Shown: positions 1 through 11,700 of the stretch, piece by piece
How positions within the stretch are numbered: the first letter of the stretch is position 1
Layout of the letters: every line of letters begins with the position of its first letter
Assembly: GCA_907165065.1 (NCBI GenBank)
Contig: OU015524.1
Span: 28,442,295 to 28,506,294, forward strand
Origin: Caprimulgus europaeus
Lineage: Eukaryota > Chordata > Aves > Caprimulgiformes > Caprimulgidae
DNA length: 64,000 bases
Direction: 5' to 3'
The notes under the pieces: generated by a model
What the model was told of the DNA's origin: nothing
What the model saw: the letters and a program-made list of their open reading frames with translations, nothing else
Database searches by the model: none
Made by a program: the position numbers and the translations under genes

Positions 1-2069
1 GCAAATAATTGAAAGACATGAGCAAGAGTACATCCCCACAACCTCAAAAACAAACAAAAAAAGGTGGGGTTTTTCTGCCGTTTAATTATATGAGTGAGTT
101 TGACAGTATGAGGGCAAAGGGAAAGGAAATATGAGGAATATGAGAGAATTTTCTGTGGGCAGAACACAGCTACAAAGCATAACCCCTCAAGCCCCATGAA
201 GTAAAGCAAATGAGTATCTTACCCTCAGCCTGATGCCGCAGCCTAGATATACAATAGGCAATGGCATCCTATATCAGCCTGTACCCACTTCATGGTTAAG
301 CAATACAGTCTTTTTCATTCTTTTGCCTAAATTCTTTTCAGTCTCCGGCAGAGAGCTCAGCTACAAGTCTCTAAAACAAAAAAGTAGAGCTTATTATATT
401 AAACCATTAATTAACCTCTGCAAACAGGTTTTTACCTCTAAAGCTACACATGAGCTCATGTTGCACATATAACTCTACAACTTGCAATAGTTTCTTTGCC
501 ATCAACCACTACATCATCTTCATTTACCAGGAATACAGAAAAGGTTACATTAAAAAAAAAAAAAAAGGGGGGGGGGAAAAGGTGGGAGCCGGGGGAGGGA
601 GGTGGATCTCTTCGTATAAGGTCCTTCTTTTAGACAAACAGCATACTCCTTTTGCATTTAAGACAGTTATGGAGCTTTTCCCAAGATAGTAAAAATAATT
701 CAGCAATTAACTCTGTATCATGGTTAGTGTTGCATAATTATTACTGAAAAGTAACTCTGCATCACCAAGGTGACAACATATAAGAATATTGGTTTGTAGA
801 CTGTCAGGTGCCCAACATGCAGTGTCAGTAGCTGCTTTCACAATCACAAAAATAGGAATAGCTGGCATTATTCACTGAAATCAAAGCTCACAGACACCTT
901 AAATGCATGCCACTTTAAGACTTAGGTCAGATGTTCCTGGACCCCAGCTTCCTCCTATATCCAGTGGTCAGCATGGTCTTCCTTGCTGACAAGAAGTTTG
1001 AAATGTTTTGTAAGACTGATGAAAAAAGCATCTGAGAGGGTTAAAACAGACTAGTAAGGAACAGCGAGGTGATGAATGGAGCCTGTCTCTGCAAGCCTCC
1101 CAGGTTATCTTCATCTTCATGCCCACTGGGAAATGACTCACAGGTGTTTTAGGAAGCAGCAGCTGCCTACTTTGTGACATTTCAGCTTTTGCCTTCAGGT
1201 TGAGAAGAGTTTACAGGATAAGATACACAGAGAGGAGACAGTCTGATGGAGATAGCAAACTGCATTTGCTACATCCAAGGCAGAGCTCGTAGAGCTTGTT
1301 GGGCAAGTGAGCAGAAAGGTTTCTACGTTTCAAACTCAAAAGGAGGCCTGTCCCATCCCGCTGACAAAGGGCAGAGACTCTGAAAGGGGAAAAGCATTTA
1401 AAACAAATTAACACCATTGCAAATTTAGAGCTGCTGAAAGCAGCTTGACGTGGGCTGACATTTCTGGAGACCAACATCCTCCAGTTGCAGAGCAGACAAA
1501 ACAGGAGGAGGCATCGCCTGGCTCCCCCCTCTGCAGGTCCCAGGGCAGAGGTGGAGGGTGGGAATGTGCACGTGATGAAATTCTGCCCAGCACTGAGTGG
1601 GGAATTCATCTTAAGTAGTCATGTATCATATCACTTCAGTCTTGCTCCACACCAAACCCTTCAGCTCTTCCTCCTGTGGGTAAGAGGCACACAAGGAAAT
1701 TGCACGCCAATTGAGAATACTTATTTTCTCAGTGCAATTTGAATCAATGAATTTAAATGTAAACGTGATTGAAAGCAATGGATCAAGAAATCAACAACAA
1801 CTTAAGCTGAACTTTAAGAGTTCTATGGGTTTCTAATAAATAACAGTCTGTCACCAGCAGGGTCATGGCAGCATTTATGTAAGCAATGTTACAATTTTTG
1901 TTAGCATTTTCCTTCTCACAAGCGTAAAACAGACAGACTCATACCATATCTGTTAGAAGATAAGCCCAGCAGATAGGAATCTCTGAGGCTTTATCTCACC
2001 TTGCCCCAAACTAATTAATATGGTATTATCCTGTCTTCTAAGAATCAACAGTGATTTATAAAAAGTAAG
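1..2069. other. Unique non-coding DNA, no gene seen
   Basis: I see no exon, RNA gene or recognisable transposon here. Open frames on both strands are short (under 135 codons), overlap one another in different frames and have no recognisable domain. The one structured element is the A15-G10 tract at 552-602, listed separately. Confidence 0.6.
552..602 (+). repeat. A15-G10 homopolymer junction with G-quadruplex pattern
   Basis: A run of 15 A (552-566) passes directly into a run of 10 G (567-576). Further G runs follow at 584-586, 591-595 and 597-599. The spacing of the four G runs (7, 4 and 1 bases) fits the usual G3+N1-7 pattern for an intramolecular G-quadruplex on the plus strand. The tract is low complexity and has no sign of coding. 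Run lengths in such tracts vary between individuals and are prone to sequencing error. Confidence 0.75.
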
Positions 2070-2132
2070 TAAAAATTGTCATTATTCCTATCTGACAGAT
2101 GGTGAAAACTAAGGTATTTGAAGGTTATTGGA
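2070..2132 (+). repeat. Possible MIR-like SINE relic (weak)
   Basis: The stretch reads like the tail half of the amniote MIR family: a 'cattatt-ccta-t-tgacagatgg' block followed by 'gaaaact-aagg'. The family consensus has 'attattatccc-attttacagatgg' followed by 'gaaactgagg'. The match is short and diverged, and the flanks do not extend it convincingly. It could be chance; compare with the clearer copy at 7.2 kb. Confidence 0.3.
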
Positions 2133-5100
2133 AAGAAAAAAAAAAACCACCACCAAAAAAACCCAGGAACCCAGCTTTTAAGACAGTACTGAACTATTGA
2201 TTCTTAGTTCATCCACTGAATCCATAAAGTTTGCTAGTTACATGGTTTTGCAGTTTTACTGTAACCTTTGCCCTAGGAAGATTACTTATCTGCAAGTCAA
2301 CAGCAACACAAATTTTTATGAAGCAGGAGACAAAATCTGAGCAAACTTTTTTTTCCCTCCCTCTCTATTTTTTTTATCATACAACTTCTAACTCCAAAGT
2401 CGCTCTAAGCCCAGAGCCACACTAAACCCGCCTCAAGAAGCACGCAAGCAAAGAAGAAAGAGCTGAATGAGCGGAAAAGGGGCGTTGCTTGGTTCAAAGA
2501 GTCACCGAATATATTTACAAAGGAGGCCGAGAGGTCAGAGCAGGCCCGAGCAGCCGTCCAGAATTACCTCTGCCAGAAACAGAGGCTGCATCGCTTCGCA
2601 ACGCGCAAACCTTGTTCTATCACTGAAACTATAGTAACTACATGACCACTGGGGATTAGTGTGACCCTGGGTCATAAAACTTGATCGTGGTAGATTAGCA
2701 AAAGATCAGGCCAGCACTGGAGAAGAGGACTTTTTTCTTTGTTTTAAAGAAAGAACATCACAAGCGAGATGGTAATTCTGCTTCAGATCAGAAGTAAAAC
2801 GCACACATGACAAAACAAATGTGTGCTTACAAATATTTTGTCATATTAGATTAAATTATAGTGTACAGACTAAACAGAGAAATCTGAAATGCAGGATCTT
2901 GTGTTTGGGATATCCTTGGAGCTTTTATACAAAGAAAGAGAGAAGTTTATACTTCGGCATTGCACAGTGCATAGTCATACCTGCAGCCTAACACAGACAC
3001 AGCTCGCTGTATGACAGCGATGTATCTGTCAGCGCAAGAACACGTCAGTTTTACTATCAAAATCCTTCTCCTTGCCTACTGATTTGACTGTGCTGCCCTT
3101 GTGATGGTGCTTGTCCTTTCCTGATAAACAACAGCCTACCCTCTCTTCCCTGAGGCTTGGGTTTGGGTCCACCTGCCCTCATTTCCACTGTGATTTCCTA
3201 ATTCTTTCCTATTTTTGTATCGTTTTACCTCTACCCATCCTGCAGACGCCCTGTCTAATAGATAAAGCAGCCTCCCATCTTCTACCTACCTCCATCTCCT
3301 GCGAACACCACTCCTTTTTGTGACGCTTTCTTACACCAATCTCCTTATCAAAAACATTTCCACACCTTCCAATTTATTGTTACTCCGCACACCAGGTCAG
3401 TGTGAGTCACGGGAAAGCCCATGAGGCAGAGGCAGCCCCACACTGGTAGGGTCAGGCAGGGAGCCAGCCTGGCCGGGCAGCAAGCACTGGGAGCAAGGGC
3501 ACCAGGGCTCCGAGTTCAGCTGGGCATGCGGTGAAACAGGTCCTGAAGGCTGAAAGATAGCAGGGTTACCTCTGCCAGGCAGAAGAAACTGCAGGATATC
3601 ACTGATGTATGATGTCAACTGGATGGGGGGGCGGGGTATGCTAAAAATTATAAAAAAGGTACTAGTCACTGGGCTAGTCTGATGGTTTCTCTGTAAGGTT
3701 CTGGCTCCAAAAAAAACCCCATACTTGGCTTTTAGAAGAAACCTCGTGAATTTAAGAAAGGGATCACACAAGTGCAGCATGCTTGCTGAGACAGGAGTGC
3801 CTAGACTCATTAACCCAAGAGATCCTTTCCAGTTCTATGTGTCTTTTCCAGGAAGTAAAGGGTGAGGAGTAAAGGAGCTTGTTGGACTGGTATAATTTTC
3901 ACAAGGTAGAAGGGAGGAGGAAAGAGCAAAGCAGTGCCTGAGCTTAAGGGCTTTTTTGGAGAAGGAAGTTTCAAACTTTTCTTCTCCTTTTTTGAAATAT
4001 GTAACAGCCCAGCTTTCTGTTCCCTCTTATCCTGCAAAACAGTGTGCACCACACTCCTGAATGAATCCTTTTCTCCAAGACATCTTCTGTTCCTAGGACT
4101 CATGAAGGTTGAAGAGGAGCAAGGGGGAGTTCAATGAGGCCAACACATCCAAAGAGATAAACTGGGCAGTCACCCAGGCTGGCAGAACTGGAGGGGCAGC
4201 ATTTCTAGGATGTTTTTTGCAGAGCTGCTGACCGGTCAGCATGGCTTACTATGCAAATGTGGGGGGAATAGCAACAAAAATTGATCTTGTCAGAACCACA
4301 AAATAATTAGGACAATTCCTGCCCCGCAGAAAAAGTACCTAGGAGAATTTAATTGCATCAGTGGAGGGCTGAAAGCCTGCAGTAACTGTACTCAGAACAG
4401 CATCAGCAGGAAGAGTAAAACTATACCAGCCATGGGTATCCAGAAAGAGCTCCTCTTATTTCTGCTTGCAATACCCTCATTCTTACCTCACCTCCATGCC
4501 CTCAGTACCTCCTCCAGGAGAGGAGGTCCTCTCCTTTCTCAGCTCCCAGTCAGCCCAGGCAGTGTCCCCACTCTTCCTCACAGAAAAACACTCTCCAGTG
4601 CTGATGGTGCAGGGAAGGATGTTCATGAGCAGCCAAGAGGTCTCTGGAACAGCAGCACTAACGAGGTTCTCAATCATTCCCTAGAGTAGAAATAACCCAG
4701 AATACATAAGTTTAATAACTTACCATGGGAACCCCTGGTGGAGTCTTGGCATCCCTTGTAAGCATCTAGCAAGGACATGCGACTACAGTGTATACCTTTT
4801 CCTTGAGGAAAAAAATTCCTGTTGAGAAGTTACATCGAAAATTTTGTCACACCACTGTACATCTTTCTCTCCTTGCCCAACCTGGCAACACTTCCATCAG
4901 TCCTCAATGTCTTCTCTGGCTCCATGCTGCTGCCATCCTTGCTCAGCCAGGTGTGTTGGTGGCAACAGCACACATGGGAGATAAGGCCCTGTGAGTCAGG
5001 GCAACAACAGCACCCAGTGCTGCTTCTGACACCTCTCATAGCTCTGCCATCATGGCCCAGGAAGGTGCAGGCAGTTGTGTTAGCACAGATTATTTCAATC

Positions 5101-7189
5101 ACCTACCTGCCAGCAGCACCCAGCACTGCCACCATTACAGGATCTGGGTCCTAAAATCCCAGGTGCTTCAAATCACTTCACTTCTGTTCATAGCAATGTA
5201 AATCCAAATTGTCACTAAATCTGCCACTGTCCTCCTTTGTCCTAAAGCTCCTCAGAGAGTTTTGACTTCCACAGGGCAGACATCAAGCCTGGCCCCCCAT
5301 GCTGCACTCACCTCCCTGACACCGCTAGCGTAAAATACCTTCCCTGCCTGGGTTTCACTGTCATTGTATCAGAGTCAGAACTGATCTCTGAAATAGTGCA
5401 AGAGTTAATGTACTGATATGAAGATTGTTTTTTGAAGGGCAAAGTATTTTTATTCTTTTAATGTCCATTAATCTCCTAAAGTGTTGCTTTTATAGAAGAG
5501 CCTTACTCCTCTATAAGAAAAAAGGGATAAAAATTGACATTATCACATGTTTTGGATAAGAAAGATAGTTAACTCTGAGCAGGAGACAAGGGGGAAAGGC
5601 TTTTCCAGCTGTGGGGCAATGCTCCACATTTGGGTCTGCATGGCCAGCTGCCTCGTACCACTCTACTGGGGTTTCCAGGCCACGATGGAGGCACCTGGCA
5701 CAGTCCAGCCCAAACCTCCTCTAGCAACCACTTCCACCTGCAGAGCTGTGCCTGCCCTGGGTGTCTGGAAACAGCTTCTCCTCTTCTTCTAGCCTCTTCT
5801 GCCCACAGTCCCAGAACCTGAGTGTCCATTTCTCATGGGGGATAATTAATCCAGCTGGGCTCCCACCTCACGGGTGCTGTACCCATGCATGCACCTCTGC
5901 AGAAATGGCTAATATGCATTTGACTGCATAGTCTTTGGTGCCTGGTATTTTTTTTTTTTAATAAAAAGAAAAAAAAAATTCTCTTCCTGATGTCTGTGGT
6001 TGAGAAATGTTTGTGCCCAGTGCCGTTCCGCTGGTAGTTATAGCTACATATATACATATATTTGACTTGCACTTGACTGAATACCATGTGAACTACTGAG
6101 AGTAAAAGGACATTGATCTCCACCTTGCTGCTTTGCTGCACACCAAAGGTGTAGGCACAAGAGGTGGGTTCACCACAGAATATTCATGGCTTGCAGAAGA
6201 AGCTTGTAAACACCAGAAGAAACAGCAAAAAAAAAAAGTGTTGTGAAACAATGACATGTCATTAAAAGACAGTTTACTTTTTAGACATGTACAGTGCTCC
6301 ACATTGTTCCCATGCTGTTCAAAGGAAATTATTAGTGTTATTAGCACAGCAGTCCTCTTTTACAAAAGCAACTCTAGCCAAGGTTAATGTTTAAGATGGA
6401 ATTAAATATTAACTCAAAGGAAAGCACAGAAGTCACAATGGTTTCAGACCATACATCAGACATGCAAAGAAATATTTCTGGGAAAGGGGGAGAGTAGGGG
6501 AAAGAAAAAAAAAAAAAAAGCAGCCAGGTTTGGTTCTCAAAGTTAAAAATTCCTAGTTCTTCTGCCTCATTGTCTTTAGGTTCCCCGAGAAGGAAGAACA
6601 GCATTTGCTCTCTGATTTTCACCCCAGGACAGGTGATTTTCCTCCTTCATTTGGTTTAGCAATGACTCCTTAACAATAGAAGGTGGATCACAGTGACTTA
6701 ACCTGCTGAGGAGTGCTGCAATTTGATTCCCAGCCTGAGATTTGCAGGTAAGATAAAGTGCAAAGGTGACTAAACACCACAACAAGCAAGGTCTAGCCCC
6801 GTGGCTTTGCCTGGAAGGGAAAACGGATTGTTATTATTATTATAGCAGCAAATCTACCAAGATCTATTCCTTTTCTCCTGTTCCAGCTCCAGTACCTGAA
6901 AAATCCTTGCAGCTGTCTGAAGGTGGTTTTATAGTGGCAAAATGACTTGTTATATTAGTCCACAACATGCATTCTGCCCTGTTCTACAGTAATCTCTTAT
7001 TCTCTTTCCCATCTTTGTATTCCCACTGCAAACTTACGAGCTGAGAACAAAGCCATGAATATTAACTAACTGCACCACTATAAATGCACTTTTTTATATT
7101 ACACGTTGTGCTGAACTTCCAGAATAATATGCTCATTAATATGAATGTTTGGTCTTAGACTTTTAATAGGGCTCTATCTGCACTATACT
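2133..7189. other. Unique non-coding DNA, no gene seen
   Basis: No supported gene. The DNA is AT-rich, with a T12 run at 5948-5959 next to an A10 run at 5969-5978 (partly self-complementary) and a short (TTA)n stretch near 6831-6843. At 2663-2675 there is TGACC-CTG-GGTCA, an everted pair of nuclear-receptor-like half sites, but a single 13-base match is expected by chance. Open frames at 3.4-4.1 kb and 4.4-5.2 kb overlap on both strands and show no domain. Confidence 0.55.
6831..6843. repeat. Short (TTA)n microsatellite
   Basis: About four TTA units in a row. Too short to be highly variable. No gene context. Confidence 0.6.
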
Positions 7190-7400
7190 TTTCATCTTCA
7201 AAGCATTTTAAAGATATTAACTAATTAATCTGCTCAAACCCCTTTGGGGAAGCAAATTATGATCATCACGTTGTTCTTACATTTTTAAAGATAGAGAAAC
7301 TGAGGCAGGGAAGTAACTTATTCAGTGCCTCAGAGGGAAGGAGTGTGAGAAAGCTGTGAGGACTTGCTGACTCCCTGTCCTAAGACCAAGCTACTACTGT
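7190..7400 (+). mobile_element. Ancient MIR-like amniote SINE relic
   Basis: The segment follows the amniote MIR-type SINE tail block by block. It has a 'tcaaagcattttaaagatattaact' start (family: tcaaagc-ctttacaaacattaact), 'aattaatct', 'cccctttggggaagcaaattat', then the diagnostic 'gagaaactgaggcaggga' at 7294-7311. After that come 'agtaactta', 'tgcctcagaggga' and 'ctgactccctgtcctaag'. In the family the corresponding blocks are the column 'gaaactgaggcacagagag', the 'agtgacttgcc' block and the final 'ctgactcccagtcctgtgctctaa'. I am working from memory of the consensus, so exact edges and subfamily name (MIR1_Amn or a relative) are uncertain. Divergence is high, as expected for an insertion predating the bird-mammal split. 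The copy is inert as a transposon. Some relatives have been reused as enhancers, but nothing here shows that directly. Confidence 0.72.
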
Positions 7401-8117
7401 AGCTCATCTGTACCTCATCACTTGTCACTGTGGCGAGCGTGCCTTCCTTCCACGCTCACGTAATTTTACAGCAACTCTTCAGCACATGGTCTTTAATAAA
7501 TTGCAAACACCAGATAAGCAGCTCTCTATTCACAATAGGGAGGAGTGGGGGAAGAAACAAAAGGCAAGGCCAAAATAGCTTCACAAGCAAGGTGACAAAT
7601 CACTGAGGCCAACTCAGCCTCATGGGCCGCTTATTTCAGCCTGGAAAGAGACTTGCAGGTAGCAGCCATTACATGAGCAGTGTGTGCTCTAATGAGCAAG
7701 TGTATGTAAACTCTCCTTCTCTAGGGGAGCAAAGCAGTATGAAATGACGTCTCAATTCTGAAAGTATTTATTCACAGGAATGGCTATAATTGCAGGCTGT
7801 CTCTGGTTTGAAGGACAGAGGAAAAAACTTCCATGGCTTTTGGTTGGTCACTAAATCCATGCCTCTGCGAAGCCCAGAACTCTTGGAAGTCTGCAATGAA
7901 AGGCCTGTACCTCTTTCCCCAGTGGGTCCACATTACACTTCTAAGTTTCTTTTATCCCTTGTCTTATAAGGGAAATTAGCAAAACTGTAAGGAACGGTTT
8001 CTGCCCTATACTTCAAAATTTGGAAGCCAGTACATGTTGCATCTCGAGGGATGAAAAACTGACTCAGGCCTTAAAAGTTAATCTTTTAGTAGGAGTCAAA
8101 GTCTAAATAAATAATTA
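7401..8117. other. Unique non-coding DNA, no gene seen
   Basis: No open frame of note, no repeat I recognise and no RNA gene. Confidence 0.6.
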
Positions 8118-8157
8118 TTTTCATAGGGAACGACCACAGGGTGGTTCCCTATGAAAA
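8118..8157. repeat. Perfect 14-bp inverted repeat (hairpin)
   Basis: Left arm TTTTCATAGGGAAC (8118-8131) and right arm GTTCCCTATGAAAA (8144-8157) are exact reverse complements with a 12-base spacer. A competing shorter pairing, ACCAC (8133-8137) with GTGGT (8141-8145), lies inside. The right arm ends where CR1 similarity begins, so the palindrome may be a scar of the insertion. It could also be the terminal inverted repeats of a tiny element. Confidence 0.85.
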
Positions 8158-8233
8158 CAGCAACCTGATCTAGTTGAAGATGTCCCTGCTCACTGTTAAA
8201 AGTCCCTTCCAACCCAAACTGTTCCATGATTCT
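8157..8233 (+). mobile_element. CR1 LINE, 3' tail fragment with internal deletion
   Basis: The sequence runs 'acctgatctagttgaagatg', 'tccctgctcactg', then 'aagtcccttccaacccaaac' and ends 'tgttccatgattct', the standard 3' end of avian CR1. Compared with the intact tails at 25.9 and 53.9 kb, about 25 bases containing the TTGGACTAGATGACC block are missing between 'ctcactg' and 'aagtccc'. Only the last roughly 80 bases of the element survive, so no coding part remains. Confidence 0.85.
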
Positions 8234-8458
8234 ACACAGAGCCTGGAAAGATAAGTCTAAATGGACTCTAAGGAGCACCAGGATACCATTATTTCTCAGG
8301 CAGTTGTTGCAAGCTGCAGGCTGGAGCAATAGGCACGAAAGTCCAAGCACAACTTGGTACCAAATATTGTAGCAGGATGTTCCTATGCTTTCTCTGAGCT
8401 CCTTCTTCGCACTGAATAACTTTCCATTGTCTTTCGTTGCTGCAGCTTTGTCTAATAG

Positions 8459-8772
8459 CTTGGAAGGGACCTTCAAAAGTCATCTAGTCCAACCCCCCTG
8501 CAGTGAGCAGGGACATCTTTACTAGAGCAGGTTGCTCAGAGCCCCATCAAGCCTGATCTTGATTATCTCCAGGGTTGGGACCTCCACAACCTCTCTGGGC
8601 AACCTGTTCCAATGATCTACCACTCTCATATTAAAGAGCTTTTTCCTAATATCCAACCTAAATCTACCCTTTTCTAGTTTTAAACCATTACCCCTCATCC
8701 TATTGCTACGTGCCCTTGTGAACAGCTCTTCCCCAGCTTTCTCATGGGCACCTTTCATGTACTGGAAGAGAG
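8459..8772 (-). mobile_element. CR1 LINE, 5'-truncated, 3' end at left
   Basis: Read on the plus strand it opens with 'cttggaagggacc' and 'catctagtccaaccccc', then passes through 'caggttgctcagagcccc', 'gggcaacctgttccaatg' and 'tttttcctaatatccaacc', and stops after 'ttcatgtactggaag'. This is the reverse complement of a CR1 3' end. The copy is about 310 bases, 5'-truncated as most CR1 insertions are, and lacks the usual terminal repeat upstream of TTGGAAGG. It faces the plus-strand CR1 tail at 8157-8233 tail to tail, with 225 bases between. Confidence 0.92.
8522..8758 (-). pseudogene. CR1 ORF2 C-terminal fragment (open frame kept)
   Basis: A 78-codon frame lies inside the CR1 copy and ends at the natural stop of ORF2. 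It contains RGNGLKLEKGRFRLDIRKK and later DHWNRLPREVV, the conserved C-terminal end of the CR1 ORF2 protein downstream of the reverse transcriptase domain. The endonuclease and reverse transcriptase domains are absent, so there is no activity. The frame stays open for its full length, suggesting modest age or luck. There is no sign that the host uses it. Confidence 0.75.
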
Positions 8773-11700
8773 CCTCGGCAATCTAAAATGCTGATTTAGT
8801 CCCACCATTTGAACAGTTGAGGAATTACAATAATGCATTACGACCGATTTTTCTTTGCCAAGTAAATTGCCCAAACTCAACACAAGCACAGTAGAGTCCC
8901 CCAGCGGAAACTGCAGAGTCTGGGACACCATGTTGCCTGGAAGAACCATTGCTCTGCCCACAGCAGTCACAATAACAATATTTAACAGTTGAAATTATTT
9001 CTCAAAATCCAAACAGTAATTTACAACAATGAGGCAATATGTATGGCTTCAGGTGAAAAGGTCTCCAAGGCCATTCAGAAGGCTGTGTATTTCTTTATCT
9101 TTTTTCCCTAGGCTTCGTTGCATCATGTTTTACAACTGCTCATCAGGTATTGACTAACTGGGGTTATTATGACAAGAATATGATATCGTTAGCATTTTAA
9201 TCCATTGCTTCACTATATCTTTCTTAAATATTTTCTGCTCTCAACAAACTGATCCAGCTGCATTCAGATGATGTTATCTTGGACTTTTTGCTCATTTTGA
9301 TAACACAGAGATAACTGCAACTCCCTCCCTGTGTCCATTCCTTCTTTTACCTCTGTCTGCATTGAGCAGCTTGTTCCACAGTTCCTTCCAGCCACTGCCC
9401 CCACACTGGCCCGTATCTGGGTTGGCTTATTCTCTTTATCAGGCTGAGGATCTCATGATGTTACTCAGTTGCACAATATCTTGCTATAAACTCTTTTTAC
9501 ATAAGGTTGTTAATCATGTACTCAGTCTCTTTTATAGTGCTGGACAATTTATTTGAAACACTGCACTGAAAGACTTCTGGGATTACTATCAGAAGTTTTA
9601 GTGACATGTTTTCTTTTGGTTGCTGGTTATTTTTTGCTCAAATGCCTTCACTCCTTTTCTACAGCTGGGCAGACAACTAGATCCGCAGCTAGACTCAGGG
9701 AGGTAGGAGCACGCAGGTCTTGAGAGCAGTTATGACAGCGGCACCTGCAAGACCCTACTGACCACTGCAACCGAGGTTTGAGACAGGCACGTGGGCGGGG
9801 CTATTTCTACAACATGTTCCCACTCACAAGGGAAGTGCAAGGCTGATGCAGGAAACCGGTACTTCCTAGTAAAGACTTTTCAGTAGCTCTTTATAGAAAA
9901 TACGAAGTTGCCCAGTTCAGAGGAGGCATTTCCGTCATTGAAGTTCACGGGGTTTATTTTAAAGATTTCCTCAGGTCCTTACGTTTCTGATAGTCATTAC
10001 ATATATGTTACAATAGACATTCTCAACATAGACCAATGTAACACTATAGCAGACAGAGTCAGCTGTCAGATAGAAATATATGAAGATTTAAAAGCTGCAG
10101 GATGCAAACGCTTCAACATCCTTGTACCTGAGATTCGCATTTCTCACACGAAAAAAAACCTTACTGCCAAAATCCCTTTTCAGTGTGATTAACTCTAAGA
10201 TTTGTTAATCAGAGTGGTGTGACACGAAAGCCACCAACTTCCCTTTTTAAAGAACATCTCAAAAGTATCTCACTGGCATCACATTTGATACAATCTCCAG
10301 AGAACAGTGGGTCACCAGCGCATTGACATGAGTGATGTCTGTGCCACTGTCTACGAGTGGCACAGGCAAGTGTATCACCTGCAATGTATCTGGAAAATAT
10401 TCCCCATTCCATGTGTTCGTATCCAGATCTCCACATGGCTGCCAATAAGCTAGAAAGAAATACTCTCTAGGAGAATTTGAGAACCGATAAGAGCTTAAAG
10501 TGATCAGGGAGCTAACTACCAATTCACTGCGGACATCTACGGTAGAGCTTGCACTGCTAGGGTCAGGACATCACAACCCAGAAACTGCATCCTAAACACA
10601 CCATTGCGGACAACCACTGTTTTGTCATACTTCAATTCTGCTATGGTTCCCTGACTATTCACAAGTTGATGAGATTGAGGTTTTGATTTGATACAGCTTC
10701 CACTCTTTTGCCCCTCTATCAGACCACAAAAATGTCATCAGTAACAGACCCTGTGTGTTAATATTTTTTATTAGCAGTACTGATAATCTTCATTTCAGCT
10801 TTGATCTTAAACACCATCCTCAATCATATCTGTTTACTTGCTGAAGCCCAGAACGTGGTAAGGTAGGTGTTTTCCACATCCACTTGCCAGTACCCTCAAT
10901 ACTCAGTGCCAAAGGTGGCTGCTTTTCATTTTTGCCACTCATAGTAGCTCCTCAGTTGCACACACTTTCTAGAGAGCTCAAAGATGCTCAGCTTTGCAAA
11001 GCACAACTTGTCTGGCTTTTCCATGGTGACCACATGACAATTCTCAGCATAGAGTTTGCAATTAGCAATGTTACCTTTTTACCCCCCTCAGTTTCTATAT
11101 AGCTCACATTTTTTCCTCCTCATACAGCAATTACTGTGTGGGGCAAGCGCTATAGCAGCCAAATTCTTTAATCTTTTTCCAGGTGCAGAGTACTTGGAAG
11201 AAATCTCAGACCTTCAAAAACATTTTGATAATATTTCAGCAGTTTCGCTGTAGGAATACCACAATATATGTCTGCTTAGACTAGATTTCTAGAGTTCCTT
11301 GTGTCTCTATTATATGAATCACTTGTCCGTCTCATCCCTCCTATCACTAGGCTTATAAATTAACTAGTATTAGTGACTAGCAGTGACTTTGGTATTGTGA
11401 GTACTAACTGTATTTTCATCTTGTAAAGCACTTCTTGGTGCGTTCCCTGTGATTTATATTGGCATAGTGGAATAAGAATTATCCATTATGAAGATTTTAA
11501 TATTTGCAGTGCTTGATTATGTTTTCACATTCTTCCTTTTAATAGTGTAATGCCTTCACTGATTATGTTCCCTCTACGTGGCATGCAGTTTCTTTTCTGC
11601 GTGCAGCTGCCCTGTGCTGGTGTTAGGCTGAGGTTTACAACCATTTCACATTATAATTCTAGAGATGAAGCACTGCCTTGTACAGACTTTTTTTTTTTTC

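Noticed and set aside
2663-2675. TGACC-CTG-GGTCA as a nuclear-receptor site
   Set aside because: A single everted 13-base match is not enough to support a binding site.
9908-10522. Two neighbouring protein-like frames (94 codons plus, 87 codons minus)
   Set aside because: They lie on opposite strands, lack good splice sites in register, and match no family I know. Left for a conservation check only.
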